DNA of 54,648 nt from positions 1 through 54,648 of the forward strand of contig JARLHR010000233.1 of NCBI GenBank assembly GCA_031292145.1, in the 5' to 3' direction. This document shows positions 25,855 through 35,439 of this stretch, piece after piece. The first letter of the stretch is position 1, and each line of letters starts with the position of its first letter. Below the pieces are notes generated by a model that worked only from the letters and a program-made list of their open reading frames with translations, was not told the origin of the DNA and searched no databases. This stretch comes from Clostridium sp. (GTDB taxonomy: Bacteria > Bacillota > Clostridia > Clostridiales > Clostridiaceae). A program made the translations under genes and the position numbers.

Positions 25855-26490
25855 TTAATCAACAAATTTAAAATCAAATGTATTTTCAACAACACCTGGA
25901 AGTATAGTATAAATTGATTTTTGTATCTTATTTTCAAAATATTGTTTTATATCCATAGTTATTTTCCATTTATCTATAGTTAAATCATTAATTCCATATC
26001 TAAGCACAACATCTACCATTCTTTTTTCAATTAAACAAAATCCAGAAGGAATAGCAATCGCATCACAAAATTGAATCAATCTATCATAATCATTAAATTC
26101 TACATTTCCTAAATAGTCTTTTATAAACTCTATCTCTGATTCACTGCAATCCCATTTTCCTGAATAACACTCTATTTTTTTAACTAAAAATGGATGTGTA
26201 AGACATATTTTTGCGGCCTCGTCAAATTTTTTTTCTTTTAAGAAATTATACCCACTAATTATATGGTGCATATCAGTAACACCCTCTCTTCTACCTATAT
26301 CATGTAAGAGTCCTAAAATATATGCCTTTTCAGAATCTAATTCCCTTGTTTCTAATGCTATAAGTCTTGCTGATTCTGCAACATATTTTGAATGACTAAT
26401 CCATGGACCTGGATTCAATCTTCCTGCTTCTTCTAATAGCATTTTTGCTTCTTCTAATTTAGGTAGCTCTTTTATACCATCGTCTCTCAC
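25855..26490 (-). CDS. HD-domain phosphohydrolase-like protein, paralogue 1
   Basis: About 211 aa with the HD pattern: H of SHSKYVAESA, the HD pair in GLLHDIGRREGV, a later H in CLTHPF and D in FCDAIAIP. HD proteins hydrolyse phosphate bonds in nucleotides. The opening LPKLEEAKMLLEEAGRLNPGPWISHS is shared with a paralogue at 34744. Start: AAAGGAG precedes a GTG at 26490 by 9 bases; the TTG three codons upstream has no spacing. The substrate is unknown. Confidence 0.75.
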   Translation of the reverse strand: MRDDGIKELPKLEEAKMLLEEAGRLNPGPWISHSKYVAESARLIALETRELDSEKAYILGLLHDIGRREGVTDMHHIISGYNFLKEKKFDEAAKICLTHPFLVKKIECYSGKWDCSESEIEFIKDYLGNVEFNDYDRLIQFCDAIAIPSGFCLIEKRMVDVVLRYGINDLTIDKWKITMDIKQYFENKIQKSIYTILPGVVENTFDFKFVD

Positions 26491-26563
26491 TTTATTCAAC
26501 TCCTTTAAAAATTAACTATAAAATCTTTATTGTACACATTTTAAGAATATTATGTACAAAATC

Positions 26564-27379
26564 CTACAAATACAGTTTGGGTTCCTTTATGATTCTATTT
26601 TTCATTGCTAATACTTTTGAAACTAGAAATTTAGGTTTATAAATAATTTCCCTAGCCTTTTTAGGACACATTTTAACACAACAAAAACAACGCAGACATT
26701 GTTCTTGATCTATTTCTAAAGTTTCCTTGTCAATAGCACTGATAGGACATAGTTTTTCACATACATTGCAGTGATTACATTTACTCATATCTACAAAAGG
26801 AGTTTTTGTAAATATTCTAGCACTATTTTTAGGTACTATTTTTGCCATTAATGGTAGTTTCTCTTGAGGAATTTTAAGTGAAATGTCCTTTAAATTATTT
26901 ATATTTTGCATTTTTTCCATTATGCTTTTACCAAATTCTTCGGCTTTATTTAAATCATCATTGTTAGGGCGATTTTGTGCAATAGGCATTTCCTTTGTGG
27001 AAAATGAATGTTCTCCTATAAATGTACCTGCTGCTACTACCTTAAAACCTGACTTCTGAGTTATAAAATAAAGCTCATTTAAAACTATACCATCACCAAT
27101 ATTTCCATAAACACCAACAATTACAACTGACTTTCCATTGCCTTTTAATTTGGCTAAAAAGGGATATACTATTTCAGGAATTTTTTCCTCATAAACAGGC
27201 ACTCCAATTAACACTATGTCTCCATCAATTAAAGGGACACCAGCCATTCTTACTTTAGGTAAGGTCAAATCAATTATTTTATTGTTAGATATACCCATTC
27301 CTTTTATAATTGAATTAATAATTTTCTTAGTTGTACCTGTTGGTGAAAAATATATTGTTGTTACTGAATTAATTAACAT
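26564..27379 (-). CDS. EFR1-family flavodoxin-ferredoxin fusion protein
   Basis: 271 aa. Residues 5-165 are a flavodoxin-like domain with the phosphate loop SPTGTTKK. Residues 205-255 hold two [4Fe-4S] clusters: CNHCNVCEKLCP and CLRCFCCVKMCP. This is the EFR1 type found in clostridia, a cytoplasmic electron carrier that may pass electrons between FMN and the clusters. The partner is unknown; neighbours give no hint. Confidence 0.8.
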   Translation of the reverse strand: MLINSVTTIYFSPTGTTKKIINSIIKGMGISNNKIIDLTLPKVRMAGVPLIDGDIVLIGVPVYEEKIPEIVYPFLAKLKGNGKSVVIVGVYGNIGDGIVLNELYFITQKSGFKVVAAGTFIGEHSFSTKEMPIAQNRPNNDDLNKAEEFGKSIMEKMQNINNLKDISLKIPQEKLPLMAKIVPKNSARIFTKTPFVDMSKCNHCNVCEKLCPISAIDKETLEIDQEQCLRCFCCVKMCPKKAREIIYKPKFLVSKVLAMKNRIIKEPKLYL

Positions 27380-27487
27380 AGTTATTCTACCTCACATTTA
27401 CCTACTATAATTATTGCAAAATATCTTACTTTAGTGAATGAACTACAAATTTTTGATTGTTACAACTTTTCAACCAAAGTTTCGTAG

Positions 27488-27514
27488 AAAAAAATACCGC
27501 AACGGTGCGATATT
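27488..27514 (-). terminator. Rho-independent terminator after the small membrane gene
   Basis: On the minus strand ATATCGCA-CCGT-TGCGGTAT is followed by seven Ts. Confidence 0.75.
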
Positions 27515-27540
27515 TCTATTTATGTTTCAAATTTAATATT

Positions 27541-27669
27541 TTAGGAGTTCTTATTAATATATATTTTTAGGGCTTTAATTAATAAAATAAGTGCATAAAA
27601 TCCTAATCCCCAAAATGTAATGATTAATATAGGCATAATCCATATTATCATAGTATTACCAATATCCAA
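27541..27669 (-). CDS. Small single-pass membrane protein (42 aa)
   Basis: A TTG at 27669, six bases after AGGAGGT, opens a 42-codon frame reading (M)DIGNTMIIWIMPIL, then IITFWGLGFYALILLIKALK and a basic tail YINKNS. It has one or two hydrophobic helices and ends 27 bases before a strong terminator, so it has all parts of a real small gene. Similar tiny hydrophobic proteins ending LLIKALKIYI are common in clostridia. Function unknown. The rest of 27380-27892 holds nothing else recognisable. Confidence 0.65.
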   Translation of the reverse strand: MDIGNTMIIWIMPILIITFWGLGFYALILLIKALKIYINKNS

Positions 27670-27838
27670 AGCATGTACCTCCTAAAAATATTATCATTCT
27701 GAATTCATTTGTACTTTCTTAAACAAATTATAACGCATTTGTAAATATAATACTATCCAATTTTCAAAAAATGCTTTTTATTAGTTACTACGTCAAAAAA
27801 TTACTATTGTTCATTAGCCTTCCTCTAATGAATTAAAA

Positions 27839-27869
27839 CTGCCTCCACCTTTTATCAAGGTAGAGGCAA
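27839..27869 (-). terminator. Hairpin terminator of the Rpn gene
   Basis: TGCCTCtACCTT pairs with AAGGTgGAGGCA on the minus strand, followed by GTTTT, 24 bases past the stop. Confidence 0.65.
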
Positions 27870-27892
27870 TGCTATTAGTTCTATGATATATG

Positions 27893-28807
27893 TTATTCTC
27901 TGATTTTTCTAATAAACTCATCCAAACTATCCACTCTTGCCGATATCCTCAGCCATTTTTTTAAGATTTCAATATCCTCTTCATTATTTATAATTTTAAC
28001 TATCTCATCTGTAATAGGCTCTAATTCACTTAAATTGTCTATAATATCTTCTCGTCTACTTAAAACTGCCCCTTTCTCTATTCCTTTTTCCATCCCTCTT
28101 ATTTCAGCAGTTGTTATTTCCGCAATATGATCTCTAAGCCTTTTTAAATCACTTTCATATATTTCTCTTTCTTCTTTATCTAGATACATGATATCTAATC
28201 TTTCCACTGCTTTTCTTACAGCTTCATCTACTGCTAATTCTGCTGGAATTCTGTCCTTTTCAAGTTCATAAGCTCTATTTAAGAAAACTATCCACCTATC
28301 TAAAGCAGTTTTCACCTCTTTAAAATCCTTTTTAAATTTATTTAACTCTATAAAGTGCATTTCAAATACACTTGATAATTCATTTTTACTTTTTTCATTG
28401 TAAACTTTATATACATTATGAAAATCTTCTTCATCTACATAATTAAAATCAAGTATATTTATAGATATAGTTTTTCTTAACTTATCATAGTTATATCCAC
28501 CCTCTAATTGGTCAGAATATACCTTCGCCCAATAATAAAAAGCTCTTTTTTCATAAAAAATCTGCTCTGATAGCTGCATTTCTATGTCGTACCAAACTCC
28601 CTTTTCATCCTCTGCTTTTATATCAAGTATACTCATTTTATCTGCTTTATAATTTGCTATATTGTAAGGATTTTTAAGGTGTATATTTTTTATTTGCTGA
28701 TCCTCTGATAGTATTGAATTTATAAATGAAATTAAAATGTCATTATTTTCTTCACTCCCGAACAACTTTTTAAAGGCAATATCTACTTTTGGATTTATCC
28801 TACACAT
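27893..28807 (-). CDS. Rpn family recombination-promoting nuclease / PD-(D/E)xK protein
   Basis: 304 aa. The opening INPKVDIAFKKLFGSEENNDILISFINSIL and DIKAEDEKGVWYDIEMQL hold the PD-(D/E)xK core (D-x, then D/ExE-x-Q) of the Rpn/YhgA transposase-like family. The C-terminus is a long charged helix with GMEKGIEKGA, typical of this family. Rpn proteins are DNA endonucleases that stimulate RecA-independent recombination. GCAGGAGG precedes the ATG. No transposon ends are seen around it. Confidence 0.85.
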   Translation of the reverse strand: MCRINPKVDIAFKKLFGSEENNDILISFINSILSEDQQIKNIHLKNPYNIANYKADKMSILDIKAEDEKGVWYDIEMQLSEQIFYEKRAFYYWAKVYSDQLEGGYNYDKLRKTISINILDFNYVDEEDFHNVYKVYNEKSKNELSSVFEMHFIELNKFKKDFKEVKTALDRWIVFLNRAYELEKDRIPAELAVDEAVRKAVERLDIMYLDKEEREIYESDLKRLRDHIAEITTAEIRGMEKGIEKGAVLSRREDIIDNLSELEPITDEIVKIINNEEDIEILKKWLRISARVDSLDEFIRKIRE

Positions 28808-28968
28808 AAATATCCTCCTGCATCTTATATGTTTTTCTTACTTTATATTATATCCTATAACATATTTAAGGAAAATAAAAAAATAAAAGTATCATTTTAC
28901 ACGACCTACACTCTAGTAATAATCAAGGTTATAGATCACTTTTATTCTATTAAAATCTAGAAATTAAA

Positions 28969-28995
28969 CACTGACCGCGAATTCGTGGCCAGTGA
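28969..28995. repeat. CCACGA-type hairpin, copy 2
   Basis: CACTGaCCgCGAattCGtGGcCAGTG, a 27-base near-palindrome, 73 bases downstream of the MglB-like gene at 29069. It may end that transcript. The flanking 28808-29068 holds nothing else. Confidence 0.6.
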
Positions 28996-29068
28996 CTTAT
29001 TTGCTTCATCAGACAATAGTATAATGTACTAAATTACATAATGTTTATATTTTCTTTATGCGTAAATA

Positions 29069-30109
29069 TCATTCCGGTTGTATACGTACTATAGCTCCTG
29101 TTTCATCAAATTTATAATTTGTTCCTTCGAGGGGATTGTTACCAGATACCAAATTCATTCCAATAGTGTAAATAGCATCTGCATAAGCACGAGGATTTTG
29201 AGGAATAGAACCAGCCATAAACCCTTTTTTTATTAATTCTTGAGCTTCTGGTCTTCCATTAATTCCATAGATCGGAATAGTTTTTGCTTTGTCACCCATA
29301 TTATATCCATACTGTTGAAGTGCTTCAACAGCACCTATTGCCATGGCATCATTATTTGCAATTATAACTTCAATTTTATTACCATATTTAAGAAATAACT
29401 GTTCAATGATAGATTTGGCTAATTCTTTATCCCAATTAGCATTTACTGATGCAATTTCTTCGGTTTCTATTCCTGACTCGTTTATTGTTAAAATAGAATA
29501 TTTCGTCCTTTCGTCTGTTAAAACACTTTCACTTTCGCCTTTTATCATAATATACTGCATTATATTATCACTATTTTTATCCATAGTACTTTTATCAGTA
29601 TTCCATGCATTAGCAATCATTTTTCCCTGTAGAATACCTGATTGCTTTGAATCATCGTTTACAAAAAGAGATTTTGAATAACCTTTAACCAAATCTAATT
29701 TTGCAGGAGTTGTATTAAATAACACCATTGGAATATTTTTTTGTTTGGAATTGTTAATTGAATTTTCTATTAGTTCTGGTGTTATTTCACCAGCTATATT
29801 AGCTAATATAAGGTTATAATTATTATTGAACATAGTAGTTAAAATCTGACTTTCTATAGCTGGATTACCCTTGGCATTAAATATAGCAAATTCAACTTTA
29901 TTTTCGTTTTCTTTTTGAATATCCTCCAAGCTCTTTGCAATAAGTGAACTAAATGCATCATCACTATATACCAATACTCCCACTTTAACTGGACTTCTTG
30001 TTTCAATATTTGAAATAGCACTTAAGTTTTTCGCTCCACAACATGTTAGCATGCTACTTATTATAACTAAAACTATAATAAAGTTTCTAATACTCTTAAG
30101 CTTTTTCAT
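29069..30109 (-). CDS. MglB-like sugar-binding lipoprotein, paralogue 1
   Basis: About 346 aa periplasmic-binding-protein type 1, related to galactose/glucose-binding MglB. The signal ends in a lipobox (SSMLTC). PVKVGVLVYSDDAF opens domain 1; ANNDAMAIGAVEALQQYGYN and PIYGINGRPEAQELI are the sugar-pocket loops. The start is ATG 30109 (GGAGGAAGATA before it); upstream in-frame ATGs overlap the ribosome site. No permease or ATPase is nearby. It is one of five paralogues here, so it may serve a distant transporter or a sensor. Confidence 0.85.
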   Translation of the reverse strand: MKKLKSIRNFIIVLVIISSMLTCCGAKNLSAISNIETRSPVKVGVLVYSDDAFSSLIAKSLEDIQKENENKVEFAIFNAKGNPAIESQILTTMFNNNYNLILANIAGEITPELIENSINNSKQKNIPMVLFNTTPAKLDLVKGYSKSLFVNDDSKQSGILQGKMIANAWNTDKSTMDKNSDNIMQYIMIKGESESVLTDERTKYSILTINESGIETEEIASVNANWDKELAKSIIEQLFLKYGNKIEVIIANNDAMAIGAVEALQQYGYNMGDKAKTIPIYGINGRPEAQELIKKGFMAGSIPQNPRAYADAIYTIGMNLVSGNNPLEGTNYKFDETGAIVRIQPE

Positions 30110-30325
30110 TATCTTCCTCCACATAATTATCGTAATCATAAATCTTAATTTATTTTACATTAATTATTGTGTACTTTTATCTAAAATATATAAGAAAAAA
30201 CTAAATCGTATCGAAATATTTGATATTTTCTTATAGAAACTTTAATATTTCATTCTCCAGTTTAGTATCAATGTTTCAAATGGAAACTTACCATTTAATT
30301 ATCTATAAAACTCTGCAGCAAAAGC

Positions 30326-30460
30326 CTCCCCCCTTTGAATGTAGATAAACATATTTTTAAAAATTTTCATAACAAAAAAGTACCTAGCCTATGGGTAAAA
30401 CTAGATACTTTTGTGAAAAAGGATATTTAATTTATGAGCGGAAACTATCTTTTGTTTTAT
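30326..30460. repeat. Direct repeat with terminator hairpin, copy 2
   Basis: It matches 22591-22836 but lacks most of the family-1 element: after TGTAGATAAACAT it jumps straight to AATTTTCATAACA. It keeps the AAAGTACCTAG/CTAGATACTTTT hairpin and the ATTTAATTTATGAG run. The rest of 30140-30527 is featureless. Confidence 0.65.
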
Positions 30461-30527
30461 AAAAATAAATATAATTGAATTATAATTTAACCTTTTACCA
30501 GTCATTTCCACAAAAGCTATGGAGTAT

Positions 30528-31262
30528 TTATCGATTTAGAAAACTCTTAAAAAATAAAACCGTGCCACTTATTATAAGCAAAGCAATCACGGACTTTTTT
30601 ACAGTTTCTTCTTTCATATTCGAATCAACTTTAACTCCTATCATCATTCCTATAAAAACTGCTAGGGAAAGAAATAGTGTCATAAAGAATATTTCCTTGT
30701 TTAATATGCCCGTAAACAAATATAGAAAAAATCTAAATATATTGTCAACTAAAAAAACACAGCAGATATTAGCACGAAATTGACTCCTATTATCTGTAGT
30801 TCTACTAATATATGATACTAAAAGAGCACCAGTTCCATAAAGCCCAGCCAAAACACCCGAACTTATACCAATAACTGTAAGAAATATAGGATTAGTTTTC
30901 TTTGTTCCGTTTTTATTAGGTTTTCTTGTCTGCATTTCTAATGCAATTCCAACAACTACAAGACCTAATATAGATTTCAATATCCAATCGTTACCAATTT
31001 TTAACAAAAATATACCTGGTATGATACCTGTTAATACCATAAGCGATAATGGAACAACAACTTCCATAGATATATTTTTTCTTTCTCTCCACACCATATA
31101 AGTATTTGTTGGAATACCAAAAATAAGGCCTACAGGTGTAGTTAGTCTATTTGATACTACAAATGAAAATAATGAACCCATAACAAGTGTATTACCAAAT
31201 CCAGTTATTCCTTTAATAAAATATGCTAATAAAGTAGAAATAAAAAGAAAAATATTTTGCAT
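30528..31262 (-). CDS. TauE/SafE family membrane permease
   Basis: 244 aa with about eight hydrophobic segments. The first, FLFISTLLAYFIKGITGFGN, contains the family GxxGFG motif, and a second half-repeat holds SSGVLAGLYGTGALL. The family exports sulfite, sulfoacetate or similar organic anions; the substrate is not predictable here. GGAGGATAAAA precedes the ATG. It lies between two MglB-like genes, all on the minus strand but with a hairpin before it. Confidence 0.8.
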   Translation of the reverse strand: MQNIFLFISTLLAYFIKGITGFGNTLVMGSLFSFVVSNRLTTPVGLIFGIPTNTYMVWRERKNISMEVVVPLSLMVLTGIIPGIFLLKIGNDWILKSILGLVVVGIALEMQTRKPNKNGTKKTNPIFLTVIGISSGVLAGLYGTGALLVSYISRTTDNRSQFRANICCVFLVDNIFRFFLYLFTGILNKEIFFMTLFLSLAVFIGMMIGVKVDSNMKEETVKKSVIALLIISGTVLFFKSFLNR

Positions 31263-31422
31263 TTTTATCCTCCAAAAACTTTAGATTACTATTTAACATA
31301 TTTTCCTATTATCGATTAATTATACTATATATTGAAGTATAGAATTGTTCAACTCAATAGCAAATCACTACGCAGTTTGGCGCTTTTATCGACTTCGTTC
31401 TATGATAGATTGCAAACCTGAT

Positions 31423-31482
31423 CAGTAAAATAAAGAAATTTATGCTATATTTTAAATTAACATAAATCTCTTAGTTTACTGC
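31423..31482 (-). terminator. Hairpin between MglB paralogue 2 and the TauE gene
   Basis: CAGTAAA...AAATTTATG pairs with CATAAAT...TTTACTG. It lies 41 bases past the stop of the MglB-like gene. Confidence 0.5.
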
Positions 31483-31522
31483 TATTTTTAGGTGCTCAGC
31501 TTCGCAATAAAAGCTATCCATA

Positions 31523-32584
31523 TTATGTATTACTTTTTACCGTATACTCCTGGTATGGAAGTAAAATTGTAGCATTCGTTTTATCGAATTTATAATTTGT
31601 ACCTTCAGTAGGCACTTTACCGGAAAACAAATTCATTGCCACTGTGTAAAGAGCCTCTGCTGTATCACTAGGATTTTGAATAACTGTACCTGCCATATAT
31701 CCTTTATTAACTAATTCAAGAGCCTCTGGTATTCCGTCAATCCCTACAACTACAATAGTTTTAGCAGGATCACCAGTGTTATATCCATATGTCTGTAATG
31801 CCTCAACAGCCCCTATTGCCATAGCATCATTATCTGCAATTATTGCGTCTATTTTCCCATCATATTTTAGGAATAAAGAATTAGTTGCAGCTTTAGCCAA
31901 TTCCTTATCAAAATTAGCATTTACTATTTCAAGTGGTTCTGTTTTTATTCTTGCATTAATTGCCTCAAAAGTATATTGTGACCTTATAGTTGCAGCAGAT
32001 TTACTTGAACCACGCAGCATAATGTATTGTAATATGTTATCATTATTTTTATCGATACTTGCTTTATTATTATTCCATATATCAATAATAATCTTTGCTT
32101 GCAAATTACCACCTTGCTTATCATCTGCTTCTACAACAATAGCTTTATTATAAGATTTAATAACATCTTCTGTTCCAGGTTCTAGGTAATGAAACACTAC
32201 TGGAATATTGAATGCTTCTACTTTATCAATAACATTTCTTACTGACTCTACACCTCTATTTACTAAATCGACTATTAAAATGTCAACATTATCTTTTTTA
32301 AGTAGGTTATTGAGATTAGTTTCTTGAATAGATTGATTGTTTTTTCCATCATAAAAAGTAAATTCGACTTTATCCTTATTCTTCATTTGAATATCTTCTA
32401 AAGTTTTTTTAACTATTGATATATATGGATCATCAAAACTATGAAGTAATACACCTATCTTAACAGGTCTTTTCGTAGTAATATTTGAACTAGCATTTGT
32501 TATTTTTAAACTACAGGCTATTATTGAAGTAGACATCATAATCCAAACTAGAATAAACGTAAATACTTTTTTTAATGGTTTCAC
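31523..32584 (-). CDS. MglB-like sugar-binding lipoprotein, paralogue 2
   Basis: About 353 aa. The signal ends in a lipobox (STSIIAC). RPVKIGVLLHSFDDPYISIVKKTLEDIQ, ADNDAMAIGAVEALQTYGYN and VVVGIDGIPEALELVNKG mark the MglB-like fold. I place the start at GTG 32584 after AGAGGTGG; an ATG six codons upstream overlaps that site. No transport genes adjoin. It is closest in text to paralogue 1 and paralogue 5 (TFYDGK motif). Confidence 0.85.
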   Translation of the reverse strand: MKPLKKVFTFILVWIMMSTSIIACSLKITNASSNITTKRPVKIGVLLHSFDDPYISIVKKTLEDIQMKNKDKVEFTFYDGKNNQSIQETNLNNLLKKDNVDILIVDLVNRGVESVRNVIDKVEAFNIPVVFHYLEPGTEDVIKSYNKAIVVEADDKQGGNLQAKIIIDIWNNNKASIDKNNDNILQYIMLRGSSKSAATIRSQYTFEAINARIKTEPLEIVNANFDKELAKAATNSLFLKYDGKIDAIIADNDAMAIGAVEALQTYGYNTGDPAKTIVVVGIDGIPEALELVNKGYMAGTVIQNPSDTAEALYTVAMNLFSGKVPTEGTNYKFDKTNATILLPYQEYTVKSNT

Positions 32585-32761
32585 TTTAATTCCACCTCTC
32601 AACTATCATAAAACATAATTCTTAATAGGACGTTACATTTTTTAGTATGCTCTTTTATAAAAAATATATAATTAAACTACAAAAAGGTGTGCAACATTTT
32701 GCATACATAATAGTTATTATAGTCATATAAAATTATATACGATATTAAATAAAACAAAAAA

Positions 32762-32797
32762 TTGAGGGTAAAGGAAATTTCACTTTCCCATACCCTC
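32762..32797. terminator. GAGGGTA hairpin
   Basis: GAGGGTAaaGGAAA pairs with TTTCCcaTACCCTC, followed on the plus strand by ATAAAAATT. It sits in the 480-base gap upstream of MglB paralogue 2 and downstream of azlD. Next to it (32819-32842) is a CCACGA hairpin. Confidence 0.5.
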
Positions 32798-32818
32798 ATA
32801 AAAATTGCTCTCTTATAT

Positions 32819-32842
32819 ACTGTCCACGAAATCGTGGGCAGT
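32819..32842. repeat. CCACGA-type hairpin, copy 3
   Basis: ACTGtCCACGAaaTCGTGGgCAGT, 24 bases, between MglB paralogue 2 and azlD. Confidence 0.65.
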
Positions 32843-32989
32843 AATTATTTTTTATATTTTTACCTAAGTTTATAATTTAGACTTGCATTCATATTATTAG
32901 CTAACATTTAATAAATCTTAATTATCCTGTTAAACTATCAAACTTTACATATTTCAGACTTAAAAACCTCATTAAAATTCTTTAGATTT

Positions 32990-33036
32990 ATAGGTAGTCC
33001 AATTTTCAACTACCTGCTAATACGCAAATTAAGAAC
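32990..33036. repeat. Short repeat flanking azlCD, copy 1
   Basis: TAGGTAGTCCAATTTTCAAC then TACCTGCTAATACGCAAAT. A close copy lies at 34200-34245 on the other side of azlCD. AGGTAG/CTACCT can pair. Confidence 0.55.
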
Positions 33037-33079
33037 ATTTTAAACTATCTAAAATAATATTATCACAATATACACTAAT

Positions 33080-33415
33080 TCAAATAAATATAAGCTGAAC
33101 AAGTAACATATAAAATATTGTACCACCACCAATACTAAGTAGTGTATTTCTATTCCATATATGAATAATTACAATTGCAATAATTGCTATAAATTCTGGC
33201 AATCCAAAGGGAAAAGTAGAAATAGAAACTTCTTTCACACAATAAATAACCAACATTGCAATAATTGCATATGGCAGTACACTACCTAAGTATACTATGT
33301 ATTTAGGAGTTTCCTTATTAGCTGGAAATAATATAAATGGAATTACTCTAGTTAAAAATGTTATAAAAGCTATTAGTATAATTACAATTAAAGATTGATG
33401 TACTGTTAATATCAT
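33080..33415 (-). CDS. azlD: AzlD-type branched-chain amino acid export subunit
   Basis: A 111 aa protein with three to four membrane helices; ITFLTRVIPFILFP is the AzlD signature. It pairs with AzlC to export branched-chain amino acids or analogues. Its start overlaps the azlC stop by 4 bases, so the two are coupled. Confidence 0.88.
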   Translation of the reverse strand: MILTVHQSLIVIILIAFITFLTRVIPFILFPANKETPKYIVYLGSVLPYAIIAMLVIYCVKEVSISTFPFGLPEFIAIIAIVIIHIWNRNTLLSIGGGTIFYMLLVQLIFI

Positions 33416-34104
33416 AACTCGTTCCTCATTTCTATTGGTTTTCTAAATGCTGTTAACGTAATTAAAATTAAAATCATGGATGGTATAATAAAATTACTAC
33501 CTCCAAAAATAATAAGACATAATAATGACGCACAAATTCCTATAGATGCTGGAATATTATTCTTATTTGACTTCCATTGTTCCACGAATATTACTACAAA
33601 TAAAGACGTCATAACAAAATCAATCCCCTTGGTATTAAAAGACCATACTGAACCTATAATTGCACCAATTACTGAACCTATTATCCAATAAAAATGGTCA
33701 AGCAAAGCGATGAAGAAATAGAACCAATTTTTATTTACATCTTGTGGTGGCTCTGCTGAGGTAAGCAATGAGAAAGTTTCATCTGTAAGAGAGAAAATCA
33801 TATAAAGCTTTTTCTTCCCCATATCCTTAAATTTATCCAGCATAGATAATCCATAAAATAAATGACGAGCATTAATCATAAATGTCATAACAACTACAGC
33901 TACAATATTAAAGCCACTTGTCAAAAGATTAATTGCTACAAATTGCATAGAACCTGCATAAATACAGCTACTCATCAGTATTGCCCACCAAAAATTATAT
34001 CCCTTACTTCTTAGAAGTATTCCAAATACCATTCCTATAAATATATATCCCATCAAAATAGGAATAGTATGTGGAAATGCTGATTTCAATGCTTTTGTTT
34101 TCAT
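33412..34104 (-). CDS. azlC: AzlC-type branched-chain amino acid exporter
   Basis: 230 aa, about seven membrane helices. AFPHTIPILMGYIFIGMVFGILL and SSCIYAGSMQFVAINLL are family hallmarks. TTAGGAGGACTAACTA precedes the ATG. It is divergent from an HxlR regulator 260 bases away, which probably controls it. Confidence 0.9.
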   Translation of the reverse strand: MKTKALKSAFPHTIPILMGYIFIGMVFGILLRSKGYNFWWAILMSSCIYAGSMQFVAINLLTSGFNIVAVVVMTFMINARHLFYGLSMLDKFKDMGKKKLYMIFSLTDETFSLLTSAEPPQDVNKNWFYFFIALLDHFYWIIGSVIGAIIGSVWSFNTKGIDFVMTSLFVVIFVEQWKSNKNNIPASIGICASLLCLIIFGGSNFIIPSMILILITLTAFRKPIEMRNEL

Positions 34105-34199
34105 TAGTTAGTCCTCCTAATTTAAAATCATTATGCACAATCATATGTGCTTTTACTAATACGGTACTATCATATCTTAATGGTTATAGTACGTATTAA

Positions 34200-34245
34200 A
34201 ACAGGTAGTCCAATTTTCAACCATCTGCCAATACACAAATAATAA
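34200..34245. repeat. Short repeat flanking azlCD, copy 2
   Basis: CAGGTAGTCCAATTTTCAAC then CATCTGCCAATACACAAAT, a partner of 32990-33036. It lies in the divergent azlC/hxlR promoter region; no clear operator was found. Confidence 0.5.
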
Positions 34246-34364
34246 AATTAATAGACTAAAATTTCTCCTTTTTCTTTTAATATATTTAGTGTTATAGTTA
34301 GTATAAATACTAGGAAATAAACATACAAGTACGCACATTTTTGTGCCTTACGTAGGAGGATTTT

Positions 34365-34709
34365 ATGTCAGAGAATAAAGAACAAGAAGTTATTAATAAG
34401 AAAAACTGCGTGATGATATATTCTATGGAAATTATCGGTGGAAAATGGAAACTTCCAATAATATGGAAATTATATCAAAATAAAACTATGCGTTATAATG
34501 AGCTAAAAAGAAATCTAGTAGGGATTACGAATATTATGCTTACAAGGTCACTGCAAAGCTTGGAAGAAAATGGGCTTGTCAACAGAGTGGAATTTAACCA
34601 AATTCCACCTCGAGTAGAGTATTCATTAACGGATAACTGCTTACAACTTGTGCCTGCATTAGAAGCTATTTTTAATTGGGGAAAAGAGAGGATGACGAAA
34701 GATAATTAA
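34365..34709 (+). CDS. HxlR family transcription regulator
   Basis: A 114 aa winged-helix protein. IIGGKWKLPIIWKLYQNKTMRYNELKR and TRSLQSLEENGLVNRVEF are the family core; a single Cys in KKNCVMIYSME precedes it, the position often used for redox or aldehyde sensing. GTAGGAGGATTTT precedes the ATG. Its divergent position suggests control of azlCD. Confidence 0.88.
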   Translation: MSENKEQEVINKKNCVMIYSMEIIGGKWKLPIIWKLYQNKTMRYNELKRNLVGITNIMLTRSLQSLEENGLVNRVEFNQIPPRVEYSLTDNCLQLVPALEAIFNWGKERMTKDN

Positions 34710-34743
34710 TATGCAGGTATTTAAACCTGATTAATATTGTTCA

Positions 34744-35394
34744 TCAAAACTTTTCTATAGTTTCTAATGCTTTCAATTCAAAAGTATTTTCTATCACATT
34801 AGGTAAAACACTGTAAATAGACTTTCCAATCCTCTCTTCAAAATATTTTTTTATTTCAAAGGTTGCTTTCCACTTATCTATTGTATATTTGTTAACCCCA
34901 TGTCTTAATGCAACATCCAGCATCCTCTTTTCCATCAGACAATATCCTGTAGGTAGTGCCAATGCGTCACATAACTGAATTAATTTATCATAAGGTGAAT
35001 ATTTTATATTTTCCAAATATTCCTTAACAAATTTATATTCTTCATTTGAACAATCCCATTTTCCAAAAACAGCATCAACATCTTGAACTGGATGTGAGTG
35101 AGTTAAACAAATTCTTCCTAACAAATCATATCCTCTTTCAACTGCAAAATTATATCCATCTATACTATGTCTCATGCTCGTCACACCGTATCTTCTCCCA
35201 ATATCATGCAACATTCCAAGTATTAGTGCTATATTGGAATCTAACTCTTTGTCCTCTTTTGCAATTAATTCTGCTGCTTTACCAACATATAAAGAGTGAT
35301 CTATCCATGGACCAGGATTTAATTTGCTACCTTCCTCTAATATTATCTTTGCTTCTTCTAATGTTGGCATACCTTCTTTTATATAGTTTTTCAT
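34744..35394 (-). CDS. HD-domain phosphohydrolase-like protein, paralogue 2
   Basis: About 216 aa with the same layout as the 25855 protein: LEEGSKLNPGPWIDHSLYVGKAAELIA, GMLHDIGRRYGVTSMRHSIDGYNFA, CLTHSHPV and LCDALALPTGYCLMEKRMLDV. The two are clearly paralogues of a clostridial HD family of unknown substrate. The start is ATG 35394, 8 bases after GAGGGG; an upstream ATG overlaps this site. Confidence 0.75.
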   Translation of the reverse strand: MKNYIKEGMPTLEEAKIILEEGSKLNPGPWIDHSLYVGKAAELIAKEDKELDSNIALILGMLHDIGRRYGVTSMRHSIDGYNFAVERGYDLLGRICLTHSHPVQDVDAVFGKWDCSNEEYKFVKEYLENIKYSPYDKLIQLCDALALPTGYCLMEKRMLDVALRHGVNKYTIDKWKATFEIKKYFEERIGKSIYSVLPNVIENTFELKALETIEKF

Positions 35395-35439
35395 ATTTGT
35401 GCATCCCCTCATCTAATTTATATTGTAGGAACATAAAAG

